A stretch of 64,000 nucleotides of DNA. It comes from Malurus cyaneus samueli (lineage: Eukaryota > Chordata > Aves > Passeriformes > Maluridae). The notes under the pieces are model-generated. The model made no database searches, was not told the origin of the DNA, and saw only the letters and a list, made by a program, of their open reading frames with translations. Positions 40,860 through 54,900 of the stretch are shown in pieces (the first letter of the stretch is position 1; each line of letters starts with the position of its first letter). Where the stretch lies: contig CM019214.1 in assembly GCA_009741485.1 (NCBI GenBank), positions 8,236,886 to 8,300,885 on the forward strand, in the 5' to 3' direction. The position numbers and the translations under genes were made by a program.

Positions 40860-41060
40860 CAAGTAACCTGAACAGATTCTCTTTCCCTCAGAGATCACGG
40901 AGACATAAAGTATTCAATCTTTCAAGACCTTGAAAATTGCTACAGAACTTGGCTGAACCCTTCCTCATTTGCAACCTTCCTTCTAAAGTGTGGGAATGAG
41001 AACTGGATGTGCTGTTCCAGTATTATATTCTCCTTCATAATACAATAATAGCACTTTTCA
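40860..41060 (-). mobile_element. Ancient CR1-like remnant, minus orientation
   Basis: The stretch CTTCTAAAGTGTGGGAATGA followed by GAACTGGATGTGCTGTTCCA resembles, after many substitutions, the CR1 block encoding the reverse complement of the 'VQFWAPH' region (consensus CCAGAACTGGACGCAGTACTCC cut to its core). Upstream CAAGACCTTGAAAATTGCT fits the same order. Divergence is high and the ends are uncertain. Confidence 0.45.
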
Positions 41061-41603
41061 ACACCTGCACTGCATTTTTTCAATTACGCATTCAAGGATC
41101 CTTGTTTTTCAAAATTTTACAACAACTCCTTTGATAAAAGAAGAAGGGGGCTGAAGCCAGAAAAACAGAGTGGGAAGAAAGGCTGACAGCTTTAGTTCAC
41201 ACTGTGAGATTGGTATTCTGCTGCTTTGCAGATTTCTCAAACATTTTGGGAGATATCAGTGCAAAACGAAACCCTTCTTCTTCTTTCTACCTATGTTATT
41301 TCTTCTTTGATACATAACACTATTTAGCATAAAATCCACATTTTTCAAATGAACTCAACTACTCAGAACAATGTTCTGCTTAGTCAAAACTTCATTAAAG
41401 CTGATTTTTCATCAATTGCTGAAAAGACAAATAGCACTGACTTTTGCATTGTTTTTACAAAATCCATTTCCTTCTTTCCCAGCCACAGTGGGTGTTGTGC
41501 TGCTAGACAAGACCAGAAAATAGACAACAGATAAAATGCTTATAAAATCTATTCAACAGAGATAATATAATAGCTCTGACCTATCAATCATGGTCCTTAC
41601 CCG

Positions 41604-41698
41604 CAGGGAGAGCACAGTTATCTACACAGACACAGTTTTGCAAAATAAGANCAGGGAGAGCACAGTTATCTACACAGACACAGTTTTGCAAAATAAGA
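41604..41698 (+). repeat. Exact 47-bp direct duplication flanking a single N
   Basis: Positions 41604-41650 and 41652-41698 are identical (starting CAGGGAGAGCACAG, ending CAAAATAAGA) and are separated by one N at 41651. This is the classic signature of two contig ends that overlap but were joined with a nominal gap rather than merged, so the duplication is probably not real. Confidence 0.9.
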
Positions 41699-43908
41699 CT
41701 GCATGGAAGGAAATCTTAAATAATTATAAAGATTATAAAGATGTATATGCATTACAAAGTCAGTTATACTGGCAGGAAAATAAAAATTTTTAAAGCATGT
41801 ATCTTTGTAAAATTGCACCAAAATGTACTAGTATTTAAATAATTGCTTTATCCTAAAAGCGTGGCGTGCAGAATACATGAAAGTAGATAGATATTTATCA
41901 AGTTACAACTCTGAGCCATAAAACCTCTCTATTCAAAGTTTCTTGTGTTTTCAGCTTTGGAAGGAACTTGTTAGTTTGGTGAAGCGTGGAGTTGGTTTCG
42001 GATGCTACTTCTCTGTTGCTAAAATCTGAAGCCATTGTTTTAATTCCACTTGATATTTTATCCTTTTCATTCCTTCACAACACATCTCTAAGAAAAAGGC
42101 AATCTATTTCAATGTTGAAACATTTTTCAATTATGCCTAACATGACTTTGTAAATGTTCAATCCACTATTCTTTGCTTTGTAAAGCACTGAAGTTTTACT
42201 GTCAATTATTTTTCTCCTGAGCTATATATGGGGACTGAATTATTCCCCAGGCTATTTCTGATGGTACAGGGAAACTAAAGCTCTTAAAGATCCTATTTGA
42301 GAGAAAGCTGAACAACCACCATGGTATGTGACATGATCTTACATATCAAATGGTTTAGCTTGGAGACTCTGTTCCACATAGTACAACATGTTTGATTGCA
42401 CTAAAATTAATAGTTTATAACTATGAAACAGTTACAACAAACTTCTTTCACAAAATCTGTGTCATTCCTAACTAAAAAAAAATCTTTGTATAATCTTCTA
42501 AATCACTGAAATGTAGTTAACATTGTACAATAAGTGCTGGTAACCAAGGACTCCCTTTCTGGAGACTCTCCAGTAATGAATTAACAACATTTGTAGCGGT
42601 TTTCAATCTGGGAAATGTATTATTTTGGATCTATGCAAGTTTGCAGTATGGGTTTTGATCAAGACATCACACTGGAAGTAAGGTAAACATATTGTACTCT
42701 TTTTATCTGTTTGATCTGTAATACTGCCAAAAATGTAATAAGGTCATTAAAAAAGATCTATTTTACAAAAAAAAAACGTTTTCAGTGGCATTGATTTTTA
42801 CCCTCTAATTCCCTGTTGGAAGAGTTCTTAAAATATTGAAATACAACACTTCCTGCTATGGCAATATAAGAAATTCTGATCCAAAGATTGATTTTAGTCA
42901 GCTTGCTTCCACCTTTGTTTTTCTTCATAAATCTAAGCACTCTGTCATTTCTTCAGAGACGCAGCTGTTCCCACCCTGAGGAAAGCTACCACCATGGCTA
43001 AAATACCGCTGCTCCCTCAGATATGATGTCAAAACTTTCAGATGAGATCAATGGTTTGCCTCACTCCACAGGAACACCAGCTGGGGATTTCTGTCACAAT
43101 ATTAGACTTTCTAAGAGCCTGTAAAAACTCCTGTGTTTTCTCATTGGTACAATAAATACACTGAATTAGCCAGCACTTTCTCCGGAACAAATCTTCGTTT
43201 CTGTGCTATCAGCTGGTTATCTCAGCTTCCCTTTCTAGATGTTCTTTACCTGACCACCTCTCTGAATTCACTTCAAAAGCCCCATTTATTTTTCTGCATC
43301 ACCTTGACATTTCCACTTCTGCATGTAATTATTAAGCATCATAGAAAGAAGAAATATATGTACACTGATGTATGATTTTATTGCTGAATTTACATTGTTT
43401 ACTTTCCTCTTTCAAGTATTTGCTTAATGTCCTTTTAATGATAAAGAAGCAAGATGAACTAAGAGTAAAATAACTTCTTCCTTACTATAATGCAGTTCAT
43501 TCACTACATTTGTGCAGTGTATACAATATAATTAATACTCTAAATTTTTCATATACATTCATTCACATTTCAACTTTCAAAATATTTTGAGAAGTTGCTA
43601 AACAACAGTGACCTGCCAACTGGTCAGTTAACCAGCACAGATACTGTAATCAAAGTAGAATATATCTATAACAAAGATTTGTCAGAAAAAAAAAAAATCT
43701 TTATTTTTTATTCCAGAAAAGAAACAAAAATACAAGATATACAAGCATCAAAACAAACACCATGAAATCACACGGCTGATTTCAGTGACACCTGGAGAAA
43801 TAAACTGCAGAAATATGCAGAAAGATTCTCTTGATTAAGAAAAGTACTAATGATACAAAACTAGATATGGACTATAATTCAAGTGTCTATTAAATTTGCA
43901 TGAAACTC

Positions 43909-43962
43909 CCCTGTAAAACTCCTTTTCTCCAGGCTAAACACCCCAACTCTCTCAACTGCTCA
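43909..43962 (-). mobile_element. Short CR1 LINE fragment, minus orientation
   Basis: CTCCTTTTCTCCAGGCTAAA followed by CACCCCAACTCTCTCAACTG is the reverse complement of a conserved CR1 3'-region block. Only about 54 bp are recognisable. Confidence 0.5.
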
Positions 43963-44544
43963 ACTTGTGGTTTTTTTCAAGAAAAGCACCCTATAGTGCT
44001 TTATAGGTTCAAATAAAGCATTTTAAAAGGTCAACAAGATTTCAGTATAAAGATTAAGATACTAAAAAAATGAGAGACAACAGGGTGACCAAAGATGGCA
44101 AGATCACTCTGAAAGCTAATGCACAACTATTTCACTGATGAGGGACACCATTAGCTGAAATCCCCCTCTGACTAACAAGGAGAGCAAAGAAGAAGAGAGA
44201 TGTGATATGAGTGGTACAATTTGAGCACAGACCTGTGCTGGATGAGAAGTGGAAGGGAGAAATGGGAAGGGAGCACAAATTCAGGATCTGTCAGATAAAC
44301 AGACCAAATTAATTTGTCATTAAGAGCAAGCCTGCTGTGCTTGTGCGCCTTTGAGAAAACCGATAAACCAATGGCACTGGTTTGAGCTGATATGTAGAAC
44401 CTGGGTAGTGACAAAAAAGGCAAAGTTCATCATTAGTAGAAAGGAGAGAAAGCTCATTTTCTGGATCTATTCAGGAAAACCTTAAAAATAAAGATTATCT
44501 TAGCAAAATAATACAGTTAAATTCATCACCTTTAAGACTATTAC

Positions 44545-44725
44545 CTGTTTTCTGAGATGCAGGGCCAAAGGCTGATGAATCTTCCAAATTAACTCTGGCT
44601 GAAGCCGACACTGGAATAGAGAACTTTTTAGGAACTTCAAAGAATTCTTTGAAGCTCAATTCTACGGTGTAATTCACGTACTTCAGCCCGGGGGGGTGGT
44701 TACGAGGTTCCAGAAGTGCACGTCT
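44545..44725 (-). CDS. CFAP47: CFAP47 exon G (middle of ASH domain)
   Basis: A 181-bp exon: 60 codons, starting RRALLEPRNHPPGLKYVNYT and ending GPASQKT, plus one base. The acceptor is CTTCACTTGCAG|AGA and the donor AAAACAG|GTAATA. Strand-like segments YVNYTVELSF and KKFSIPVSASARVNL alternate with a short acidic/aromatic turn (FKEFFEVP). In phase it follows exon F at Glu-Arg and joins exon H through a split Gly codon. Confidence 0.88.
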
Positions 44726-47700
44726 CTGCAAGTGAAGCAATAATGGACACACATGAACAATCATACAAAATTGTTTAGAAATGCAAAACTATATAGGTGT
44801 CATTCTAAAATTGAATTGGTAATTAAGCACATTAACATCAGAGTTTTGACTCATCCTTCCAAATAAAAACTGTCTTGTAAATATTTTTAGACATAAATAT
44901 CTAAAATAAATGTAAAATAAATGTCTAAAACGGATGTAACATGCATCTGAAACATTTTTTTTAAGAAAAATATATTTTGAACCAGAAAAAAACTCTGCTA
45001 GTCTTTTATGCATATTCAGGAAAGACAAGAAAAGGGGGAAAAAAACCCCACCATATTTTGTATCATTTATAGAAAGATGTTTCTTCTACCTAATAGAGTT
45101 TCTGAGTATTATTATTATAAGAAGAAGCATGAAAAAGAAACATTATTTTGCTATTTTGGCAAGGGATAACTATTAGCTAAGTTAACTGATATTTAAATGT
45201 TGATAATGTATTTCATAAATTAGGGCATTTAGAAAGAATTTTAGGGACAAATAAGATCCTCCTCTTGGTGAAAAGCATTGCTAATCAACAGCATGAAACA
45301 TATTAGTAAAGGATTAGCACAGTATGTTCAGGCAAGTTCAATATAGGCATCTGAACCTCTTAATGAACTTAATTTGACTCCTGTAGGATAATATTCCAAA
45401 AATAATGTAATGATTTAATACTCTACTTGCTCAGAATTGCCATTCTCAATCCAATAACACAGTATAATTGCAATGTTCAAGAGTGATTGTAAGTTGAACA
45501 AAATTGTCTTTTTTACAGACAAGGCTTTGAATTATTGACTGTTGTGAATTATCTTGAAGCAAATCTAGGGAGGAGATAAATACAGAAATTTTCAGGTTTT
45601 ACTAAGAAAACTGTTTATTCTCAAAGTCCATTGATTTAAAATAATGCCAGGAGAGCAGGTATCACAGTCTGTCCCAAAAACAGAATTTTAAAGGAACAGC
45701 AATTATTCTAAAGATTGCTATTAGGTGTAATAGGGTCAAATTACCATTTAAATCAACTGGGTTTGGCTTCTGCTTTGAGCTGCTGGTGGGGTTTTTTTTG
45801 TTTTTGTTTTTTTTGTTTTTTTGGTTTTTTTGGTTTTGGTTTTGTTTTTGGGGTTTTTTTCTGTTTTAATACAAGTTTCACATTTCCTTGCTGGTTTCTG
45901 AAAGCAGACCTACACTCTGGCATTGCTTTGTTTTGACCATTAATCTATCCTTTTATAGTGTCAATATAATGTTACACATAAAGTACATATTGACTGTTTT
46001 AAAAACCAAGAATTATTTTAGAATATAGGGGGTTTGGCACAATTAATATAGAAATTAATCATTATTCAAAATTATTCTCCTATTATTAGCAACTGGACAG
46101 ATGTATTTGACTGAAAAAAATTCACAATCAACCCAAATTGTTAGGATAGTTTTTGTATTGCTGTATTTGCATTTGTACTTGTATGGTACCAATGTAATTT
46201 ATAGAAGGAACAGGAAAAATTTGAGTGAGTTGAAAATCTGAGCTCACTGTATACTAATTTCTATCACACAAGACTGGACCTTGACATTACTCACACATAC
46301 ACACAAAATGAATTTAAAAATCAATAGGTGCAAATAATTCAACTGCCATATTAATTGCAAATTCCACTCTGATAGGACGGAAATACCAGAAGACTTTGCA
46401 GTGGGAAAAAAAAATCATTCTCATTTGTAATGGGAGGTTCCTAACCAAAGAATTACATACATTTACCAGTTTAAATTTGACTTGATCTTCTGCATAATCA
46501 AATATAAATTTATACCTACACATGATTTACATAACTAGATTATTTCCCAACACTGAAAAAAGATCCAACATGATTACACCGTTTTGTTAAATCTTAATCG
46601 ACAAAATAAGTGTAGGATGACCTTTGGTGGAGTAATGAACACATTTACATTATAATTACCTTGAAGAGATATGGTTTAAAAAATCACTGAAATACGTTCA
46701 GATCCTTGTTCATGTTATCTCATTTTTAAATATGTTAGGGAAAAACCCATTTGGTTAATATTACATTCTATGAACATTTCAAATATTTCCTGGAATCTTA
46801 TAAAAAAGTAAAGGTTGAAAACATTTTTAATGAGAGATTAGTGGAAAAAGAAAATTCTGCATTCATAGAAAGATCTGAAGCAGATCTGTTGAAGATCTGC
46901 TGACTCATAGGATAGCATTTGCAAGAGAAAATGTCAACACAATTCAAATAAATGTTGCAACTGCTCCAATTTTTAATATTTTTCTGGGCAGTGAGAGTTA
47001 AATGGAATTTAATATATTTTAACTCTCATATCAATGCAGGTCTAAGGTTGCTCTGTTACAAAAAGACAGATTCCAAACACTTCTAATTCAATCAGCCTGA
47101 GATAGCCCAACTGTGGAAGTGTTATTACCAGCTAAGAATAGCATTTGCATTCAGTTCCCAGGATTAATCACTTTTTCTGAATAATTATTTTGAAAAAATG
47201 AATAGAGGGCATATAAAGCATGAGGATTAAATTTGATATTTTTCAAAGACTGTTTGACTTTCCAAGGTATTTTCTTAGATGAACCACCTGCACTTTCTGT
47301 GTGAAAGGTGGCAGATTCTGTTACAGGATGCTGAGACACCTCTTCCTTTCCTTGCATACTTCTTTTCTTCAAATCCTAATTTAGCCCATTTATTCCTTGC
47401 AGAAGTTAACCTCCAAAACTTTTCCTCATGAATAAAGAAATTTATCTCAGTCTCTCAGAGCCCCTGTGATCAATCGTGTTTGCCATCTCCCTTAATCCCA
47501 TATCAAAAGATAAGTGATGTAATATAAAAGGCATTGGTCCCACTTGTAAGCAGCAAATTGAAATCTAACCACAGGTCCTTTTGTGAAAAGTTCATTCCCA
47601 CTCAAATGTATTTAATGCAATTTTTTATTTCCAGTATCTTCTCTGCTCAAGGACACCATGATTCTTCCTCCAAAAAAAACCCCACACCCACATTTTAAAG

Positions 47701-50700
47701 AAGTAAATGTTTACACTGAGCTTCCAAATTTCCATAATGATATAGAAGAACAAAAAAACCCTTCTTGATCTCTGGGGTCCTATAAGAGCACAAACTTTGA
47801 AAATCCCAACTGGGCAGGCGTAGGATGAGACTTTGCCATCTCAGCCAAAGCCACAGCCCGACGTGTACAAGGTCCCTGCTCATTTCTCTGACCAAAACTA
47901 AAACTCATCAACACCACTCTGGTGTTCTAAGATAAAAACACTCCATGTTGTTTGGCCACATGGACAGCAGGATAGAAAGGAAATGCACAATGTCCTAACA
48001 GGTGGAATGTGATAAATGTGGTGTCCACATTCAGATGAGATGTGTGTTCAAAATGAAACAAAGGCAGCCTAAGTAAATACATTTCACAGCTTAACAATAA
48101 GGGCACATCTGGGAGACAGTGAAAGTGCAAGTTTTAGCTCTGGAATTCTTGTAGGGCAGGACTTCCTCAGCCATCATAATGTCCAGTATATGAGGAGATC
48201 TCTGCCATTTATGTCTATGAAGAAGACTATGGGTCTAAAATGAGGCACGTTCTCTTGAATTTCAGTTCACTGACTGCAGCATCCATCCCCTCATAATCCC
48301 AAGTGAATGAATTCTCATTGTCATTTCTTTTTTTCTTTTCTTCACTTTCCTCTATTTACTACAATTAGTGACTTCAATCTATACATGTTCTTTTCCACAG
48401 TCTCTTATCTTTTTTTTCCAGATATCCTCTTCCTTTCCTTATTTGTGTTCACCTAAATTTCTCCCTTTCAGCTTTCTCTGATTCATTATTACAAATTATT
48501 CACAAAACCAACTTTGTTAATTATTCACAATAGTGCCAGACCCAACCTCAACAGTGCCTGAGAGTTCTATCCTATATTGTCTTTACTATTACTTGAAAAT
48601 GTTTTAGGAGGAATTAAAGAAACACTCAGAAGGTAAGAAAGTAACACAATTTTATGGGAAAAAGAAAATCATTCTATGTTTTACTAATTCTAATCATTAA
48701 AACAATCAAAATAGGTTTTTGCTCCTTACAGAAAGGAAAAGAAACAGTAAAAACACAGCACAAAAGGAGCTAGGACTTTCTACCATGGGTAAGATGGGTT
48801 GAGGAAAAACTTACAGCACTAGTTACTGATTATGTATATCCAGTTTGACTCCAAAAACACAGCCCAACTTTATTACTGTTTTCTATGTGACTTAAGTAAA
48901 CATGACTAAAATTTACAGTTCAGAAAGATTGGAAAGCATGCAATTATTTAGTTATTTATTCTTCAATTTGACAGGCAAAAAATGGACCAAGTATTACTAA
49001 TGAAAGGGTATTTCCACTTCTGTCCATCTATTGTCTAACATGATTATACCAGCAGGAAGAGAGCGGAAAGGTGGAATAGAAATCCAAAAGAGAATAAAAA
49101 GTTTTCAAAGACTCTGGATTTATCACTAACCTACATCATGTGTCCCAAAGGATTTAATAAGCCTAAATAATACATTGAACCATGGGAGCTGTGGATGGGC
49201 TTTTTTTCTTTTTTTTTTTTCTTGTCCTTGTGGGGAAAAGGGAGAATTTAGCCTCCTAAAACCATACTTCCAAATTTGACTGTGTAACACCAATCCCCAC
49301 TCAAAAAAAGTTTCTACAGTTAATGTCACCAGAATTTCTCTGCTGTCACTTTTAAACAGTGGCAAGAATTTATTACAAAAAGTTATTAAGAATATGTTTC
49401 ATCATTTAGTCTGCATAGTAGATATTGAGATATTTTTAATGTGTACTCTTTTCCATGCCAATATGTAGCAGAACTTCTCCCCTGTATTTTTCATAAACAA
49501 GTATGTGTGTACTTTCTGCATATTAGTTTAATTTCTCACATGATAATTTATTCAGTGCTAGTACCCACGATATATGTTTTATAACAGAATTAGGCCAATT
49601 AGCCTCCACTCTTCCACAATACATGTGGTTTTAGAACTCATATTGCATCTTAGCATGTCAAGTGGTGCAAGGAGTGTTCCTATTATATTCTGTCTTGATC
49701 CCATGCACAACTTCAGAGCAGTTAGACTTTTCATCAAGCAATTTTGCTTAGAGACTGTGATATTAAGGATTTCAATTATGAAAAGTCAACAAAATGTTAC
49801 CACAGCAGTGGATTAGCCATAATCCCAAAGGAAACACTTGAGCCTACATGACATGATTACATTGTTTTCCCACTACAATCACACAAGAGATTAAAGGTTA
49901 TAAAGTTTTCCTCATTTTATTTGTTTTATATATTATTTTTTTTAAAAGGCATAAATTTAGCAACATAATTTCACGAGGGAAAATTCTTTTCCTCAGCACT
50001 GGGAGCCATACTCAGGAAATTGTCTAACTGGAAAACTGGAATTACACTGATGCCCAACAATCTGTCTGAGGCCAGACAACTTCAGGGCCCAAGGGAAATT
50101 AAAAATGTGTGGCTATCATACATAGGAGGTCATACTTGAATTCTTCAAAAGAAAAGCCTTGTTTATTTGGCAATATTACTATTAAAAATTTATTCACAAG
50201 TAATATCAAATTGTTTAATGGACCACCTCTGGAGGAATTTTTGCTTCTAAATGTTGAAATTTTGGGTAAGTATGTATAGGTTGGAATGATGTGTTAGTGG
50301 GGAGCTATGTCTTATTAGGAAGACTTGTGGTTTTCCAAAACTATTTTGCATTGATGGCAAGACAAGAAAAAATCTGTCCCGTTGCTTCATTTATTCTCAA
50401 AATCAATTGGTTTGAAAAAAAAAAATCCCATTTCTTACAAAAATATGCCTAATGAAAGATTCTGATACCTATTACATAGAATATGAAAGCTGTTTTAATC
50501 AATAGGTATTTTTCATAAGTTATGTAAAATGTTAGTGCTTTTTCAACTGCAGCCAAGTAATCTTAAAGGAAGGACTCCCCACAAGCATGGAGTGATAAAC
50601 TTCAGAATGAACACATAAAATATTGCAGTGTCTGACCAAAACTGGGATTAGTGATGTGTGAAAAAAGCATAAATTCACACTATTTCCTGAAACATAAAAC

Positions 50701-50764
50701 AATCAGTCCTACAAATCAAGAACAACTAAATTTAACTGCAGCACTGGATAAATGTGTTTCTCAC
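44726..50764 (-). other. Intron F-G (6.0 kb)
   Basis: AT-rich with a T/G-rich low-complexity block at 45788-45861 and a pyrimidine-rich patch near 48320-48480. The polar minus-strand frame at 47151-47372 has no splice support. No repeat family recognised. Confidence 0.55.
45788..45861. repeat. T/G-rich low-complexity tract
   Basis: Runs of 5-8 T separated by one to four G over about 74 bp. Simple sequence only; the apparent Phe/Gly-rich frame across it is an artefact of composition. Confidence 0.8.
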
Positions 50765-50991
50765 CTCTACTCTGGACAAGCCCAGCAGTGCAGTTACAAC
50801 TCGAACGCTGCTGCTCTGCAGAGTCCCAGTCATCAACCTCCTTTTATACTCAACAGCTGACATCTGCTGCTGTGCAGCTTCAGCCAGGGCCCTCTCTCTT
50901 GACTCATTGATCAAAGGAATCTTCAGTTTTTCCTCAAGAGTCCAGCCAAGGGAACATTTCAAATATAAAACTGTCTGCACTTCATTTGCAC
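50765..50991 (-). CDS. CFAP47: CFAP47 exon F (start of ASH domain with helical insert)
   Basis: The largest exon here, 227 bp: two bases and 75 codons, ending in phase 0. The acceptor is TTTGTTTTAACAG|GT and the donor GTAGAG|GTGAGA. The strand TVLYLKCSLGWTLEEKLKIP opens a domain; next comes the charged, Ala/Gln-rich helix ESRERALAEAAQQQMSAVE, then the strands SSSVRVVTALLGLSRVE. A helix of about 20-25 residues between two strands is unusual for a simple ASH sandwich, and I recall such an insert in CFAP47, which is part of why I chose this symbol. Confidence 0.9.
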
Positions 50992-51870
50992 CTGTTAAAA
51001 CAAACCAACAAAAGAGTAAACAAAACAAAACCACACACCACATTTGTCAGCTACTGGTGGAACTGCAAAGAGTATTTAAAATTTATAATCTGCAAAGAAA
51101 AGTCAGAATACAAAATCCTTCAATGCTTAGTTCCATACTAATTATCTAGTACATGCCATTTAGAACATATACTTAATTTTTCAACATAATAGGGAAGCAA
51201 AATTTAACTAATAAAGCTAATAAATAAGCTAATAAAAACATCCCACACTTTAGGGTTACTACTATTATGACTGTATTAAAAGTTTACCAAAGTATTTCTG
51301 CTACCTACACAACACAGCCATGCTTTTACCCCTCCAGATTATGTTATATCCCCTCTAAAAGAAACCACCAGAAATTATTTCAAGTAACAGCTACACTGTT
51401 TTTGAAACAGAACTGACAGGGGTTTATCCCTTGCTGTTTGAAGCAAATAGCATTGGAATATCTGCCAAATCACATCACTGCACACAAAATTCATGTGTTT
51501 TAAAGCTAGAAAAATTCTAGATAGAGATTACTTGTCCTGGTTCATCTGGCTAGCAACCTATATTCAGAAGAAGAAAATAAGAAAATTTATGAAGAAGTAT
51601 ATATTTAGACTGTGTTGAAAACAATACAAGAAAGATGAAGATCACTGACAACCAATTCATGCATTGAAATCAATGAAGTGGAAAACATTAGAAGAAATAT
51701 TGCATATTTACATTATAACATATTTTTTATACATCACTTTAAACAATTTCTACACGTACTTAATTATTTTTAAGAAAAATGCATGGAAACTAAATAACAT
51801 TTACATTTTTTGATTTACAAAATCAAAATTATTTGCTCTGTTTTATTCTCCTCCCTTCTATTCACTGTAC
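50992..51870 (-). other. Intron E-F (0.9 kb)
   Basis: Shortest intron in the window. AT-rich; no repeat or additional exon seen. Confidence 0.6.
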
Positions 51871-51973
51871 CTTCTGCAGTAGCATGCAAAATATTTGGGC
51901 TGTCGAAGGTAGGCAGTTGTGAAGGCAAAGGTAATTCACCTGTTCCCTCGATCTGGCACACAAACTCTCCAAC
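51871..51973 (-). CDS. CFAP47: CFAP47 exon E (end of one ASH domain and interdomain linker)
   Basis: A 103-bp exon: 34 codons from VGEFVCQIEGTGELPLPS to NILHATAE, plus one base. The acceptor is GTGTTTCAG|GTT and the donor CAGAAG|GTACAG. The motif GEFVCQIEGTG is the final strand of an ASH domain; the following Leu/Pro-rich LPLPSQLP is the usual exit from it in this family. The exon ends in phase 1 and joins GT of exon F to give Gly. Confidence 0.88.
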
Positions 51974-54900
51974 CTGAAACACAAGAACATTCACATCCAC
52001 ACACTTCAGAGTGCAACTCATGCGGAATAGATGACAAAGCATTAAAACTAAAAACAAAGATATCCTAAAGATACCTAAGATCTGACCTGGGCAATATTTA
52101 CATATTCAGGAGACCTGCTTTTTTTTTAAAAAAACTATGCCTGAATAGTAGAAACTTATTATTTCAAGCCACGCTAACATAATAAAGTAACTTTAACTGA
52201 TAATATTAAAACATAAAAGTAAAGAAATTTCAACAAGATTAATTCGTTCCAACACTACTTATAATTTAAATCGGCAAGGGCACCCTGACTCATAAATACA
52301 GCAATAAATACAGAATAAAAAGTTCTAAATATGTTCTACGTGTAATTTAAACAGGTCAATAAGAAATCTTCATTGCTCTTCATCAAGCATTTAAAAAAAA
52401 AAAAAAAAGTTTACAATACTTTTGAGCCAGAAACATTTTTCTAGAAAGCAAAAAACCACAGAATTCAAGGCAGGTTAGCATCACAAATAAGCTCTCCTAT
52501 AAAAAGAAATGAAGTTAACAAATCTTAATTATTTCATGAAAAATAATGAAAAAACTACAGAAGCTTGAAAGTAAATCCAAACATGACCTAGAAAAAAGAA
52601 AGATAGTAGGTTTTCATAGAGAAAAGGATAAATTAATTAGCAGAGAAATAAAATTTTGAATTATTGACAGAATGAAAAAAAGAGGTGCAAATGAAAGACA
52701 GAAAGTATTTTTAGGAAGAGAAAGCTCACTGAAAGTACTCCAAATTAAAAAGTCTACAATCAGAACAACACAGACTAAAAAGATATCTTAGTTAGGTACC
52801 ATGTACCTATCTGAACTAGGCAGGAAATTTAACATATATACCAACATTGTTTTGATAACTTTTTTTGTTTACCACGATGGGTTTTTTTGGATAAATTTAG
52901 CTTCCACTGATTGCAATAAAAAGAATTGAAATGCCTTTGGAACAATGCATAGTCAGTCTCTCTTTATTTCTATAAACCATATTCTGTAAAACTCTGCCCT
53001 AAAAATGCATATTCTGTATTTTATTCTTCATTCCAGATAAGAAGGAAATAATTTATTTGTATAATCTAGTGTATCTGCCAAGCAATGTAATGTTTTCCTT
53101 CTAATATTGCTCAATAACATAAGAAAACCCTGTTTTTTCCTGTACTTTCATTTGTAGTTTCATCATATATTTATTGCATATACGATGAAATATATTCACA
53201 TATATATTTGCAGCTGAAAACACTGCAATTATATTTCTGACCCAGCAGAAGGAAAGTCATTCAACTTTGATGGCATTTTCTCCTCTTCCTTGATTCAAGA
53301 GCTCACACAAATCTTCCTCAAGAAGGATTAAAGGAACCTACAGCAAAATTGGATTCCCTCACACAAATAGCCACTTCTGGGAACCAATTTAAACAGGAAT
53401 TATTCCTGTTTGACACAGTGATTTGGCTCCATGAGGGCCGTTAACAAGCTCACAGCACACACAGTTAATTTTATGAAGGTGCTGGTTGCTAGGATGCCAT
53501 TCTACTATCAGTTACTTTTCCTGTCCTTGCTGACATCAATCTGTTCATAGGAAGATCCAAACTTCCCTAATTTCCTCTTTGCTTTGAAGAATTCTGGGGT
53601 TTTGCTCTCCACAGAATGCAAATTCTGTTTTCTTTCTGCTGACCTTTCTTCCCAATACTTTGGAACAGAATGGGTATTTCACTGTACTTTGAGAGTTTAG
53701 CTTGTATGCCCATGGCTTTAATGCTTTATATTTCCATTTTCCATCAGCTGCAAGCAGGACAGCATCAACATTGTATAGGGTTTACTGTTAATGAAAACAG
53801 TTAATAAAAGAGCTTTTGAAGTACTTACCTAAGCCCATTGCTAACTGATATTTCAAATAAATGTAGAGCTATTAGGAATTTGCTGTTGCCCATGCAAACC
53901 AGTAAGAACAACAGATAGCAAAGTGTTCTCTCAGCAAACAATTTATTTTAGACATCCAGCAGTAAAAGTCTGTACTGGCACTCTTAAACCATGATTTAAT
54001 ATATCATTATCATTAAGAATTCCATGTCATTCACATTTAAATTAGCTCCCAGAAACAAAGATATATTTTTAAAAAAGCAACACAGTTATGTCTAACAATA
54101 TATAGTATCGTCTATGAAATGATCAATGTTGAAAATCTGAAAAATGTCCATTTCTATTTTTCTTAAAGAACAATGAAATACTGAAACAATTCCTTGAGAA
54201 ATAAATGGCTTATACTGTCATTTCAAACCTTATAAAATTTAACATAAAGATTATTTCAAAATCAGGAACATGCTTGAGGAGGCCAGAAACCTTCAATCAC
54301 AATATTCTCTTGCTGTTATTACAGACAGAACACCGCTGCAATGATGGATAGGATTCCTAATCAGATTCAAGTCTAGTGATTTAAATCTCAGTACCTTCTT
54401 CACTGATTGCAATGAAGGAGCAGACCTACCCTGATTACTATCTTGGTCTGTGTGTCAAAAAGGGTAGGAAAGGTAGGTGGGAAGAAATCACAGAAATGCT
54501 AAATTAAATTATTTATTAGATTTCATATATAGCACAAGTCCATACTTGAAGATACAAGACTGCTCATTGTGTAAAGTCATTTGATCATCAAACAGCATGG
54601 TGGGTGCACTTCTTTGTGAGTCAAATAATGGTATGATTAAAACGTTGAAGCTATACAAACAATATTTTTAAAAGCCAAATTATTTCTCTGCCATCACTGT
54701 ACAGCTCTAAAATCACTGTAGTGATTAGAGTTAGTCTTACTTTCTTCTACGAACAAAAAAAAAAATTAAGCTGGCCAGCTGGCATAGCCAAAGTCATGTT
54801 TAAACAATAAAAAAAATCCTAACAAACATACAAACACCAGACACTAGCAGAAGTTCCATGTTCTATAAAAGGGAAAAATGTGGAAGCTGAGAATGTGCAG

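Larger units (their letters stand above)
36114..44544 (-). other. Intron G-H (8.4 kb)
   Basis: Contains a short CR1 fragment (43909-43962), an ancient CR1 remnant (40860-41060), a 60-A run (40229-40310) and a one-base N gap with flanking duplication (41604-41698). The remainder is AT-rich and I see no exon in it. Confidence 0.55.
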
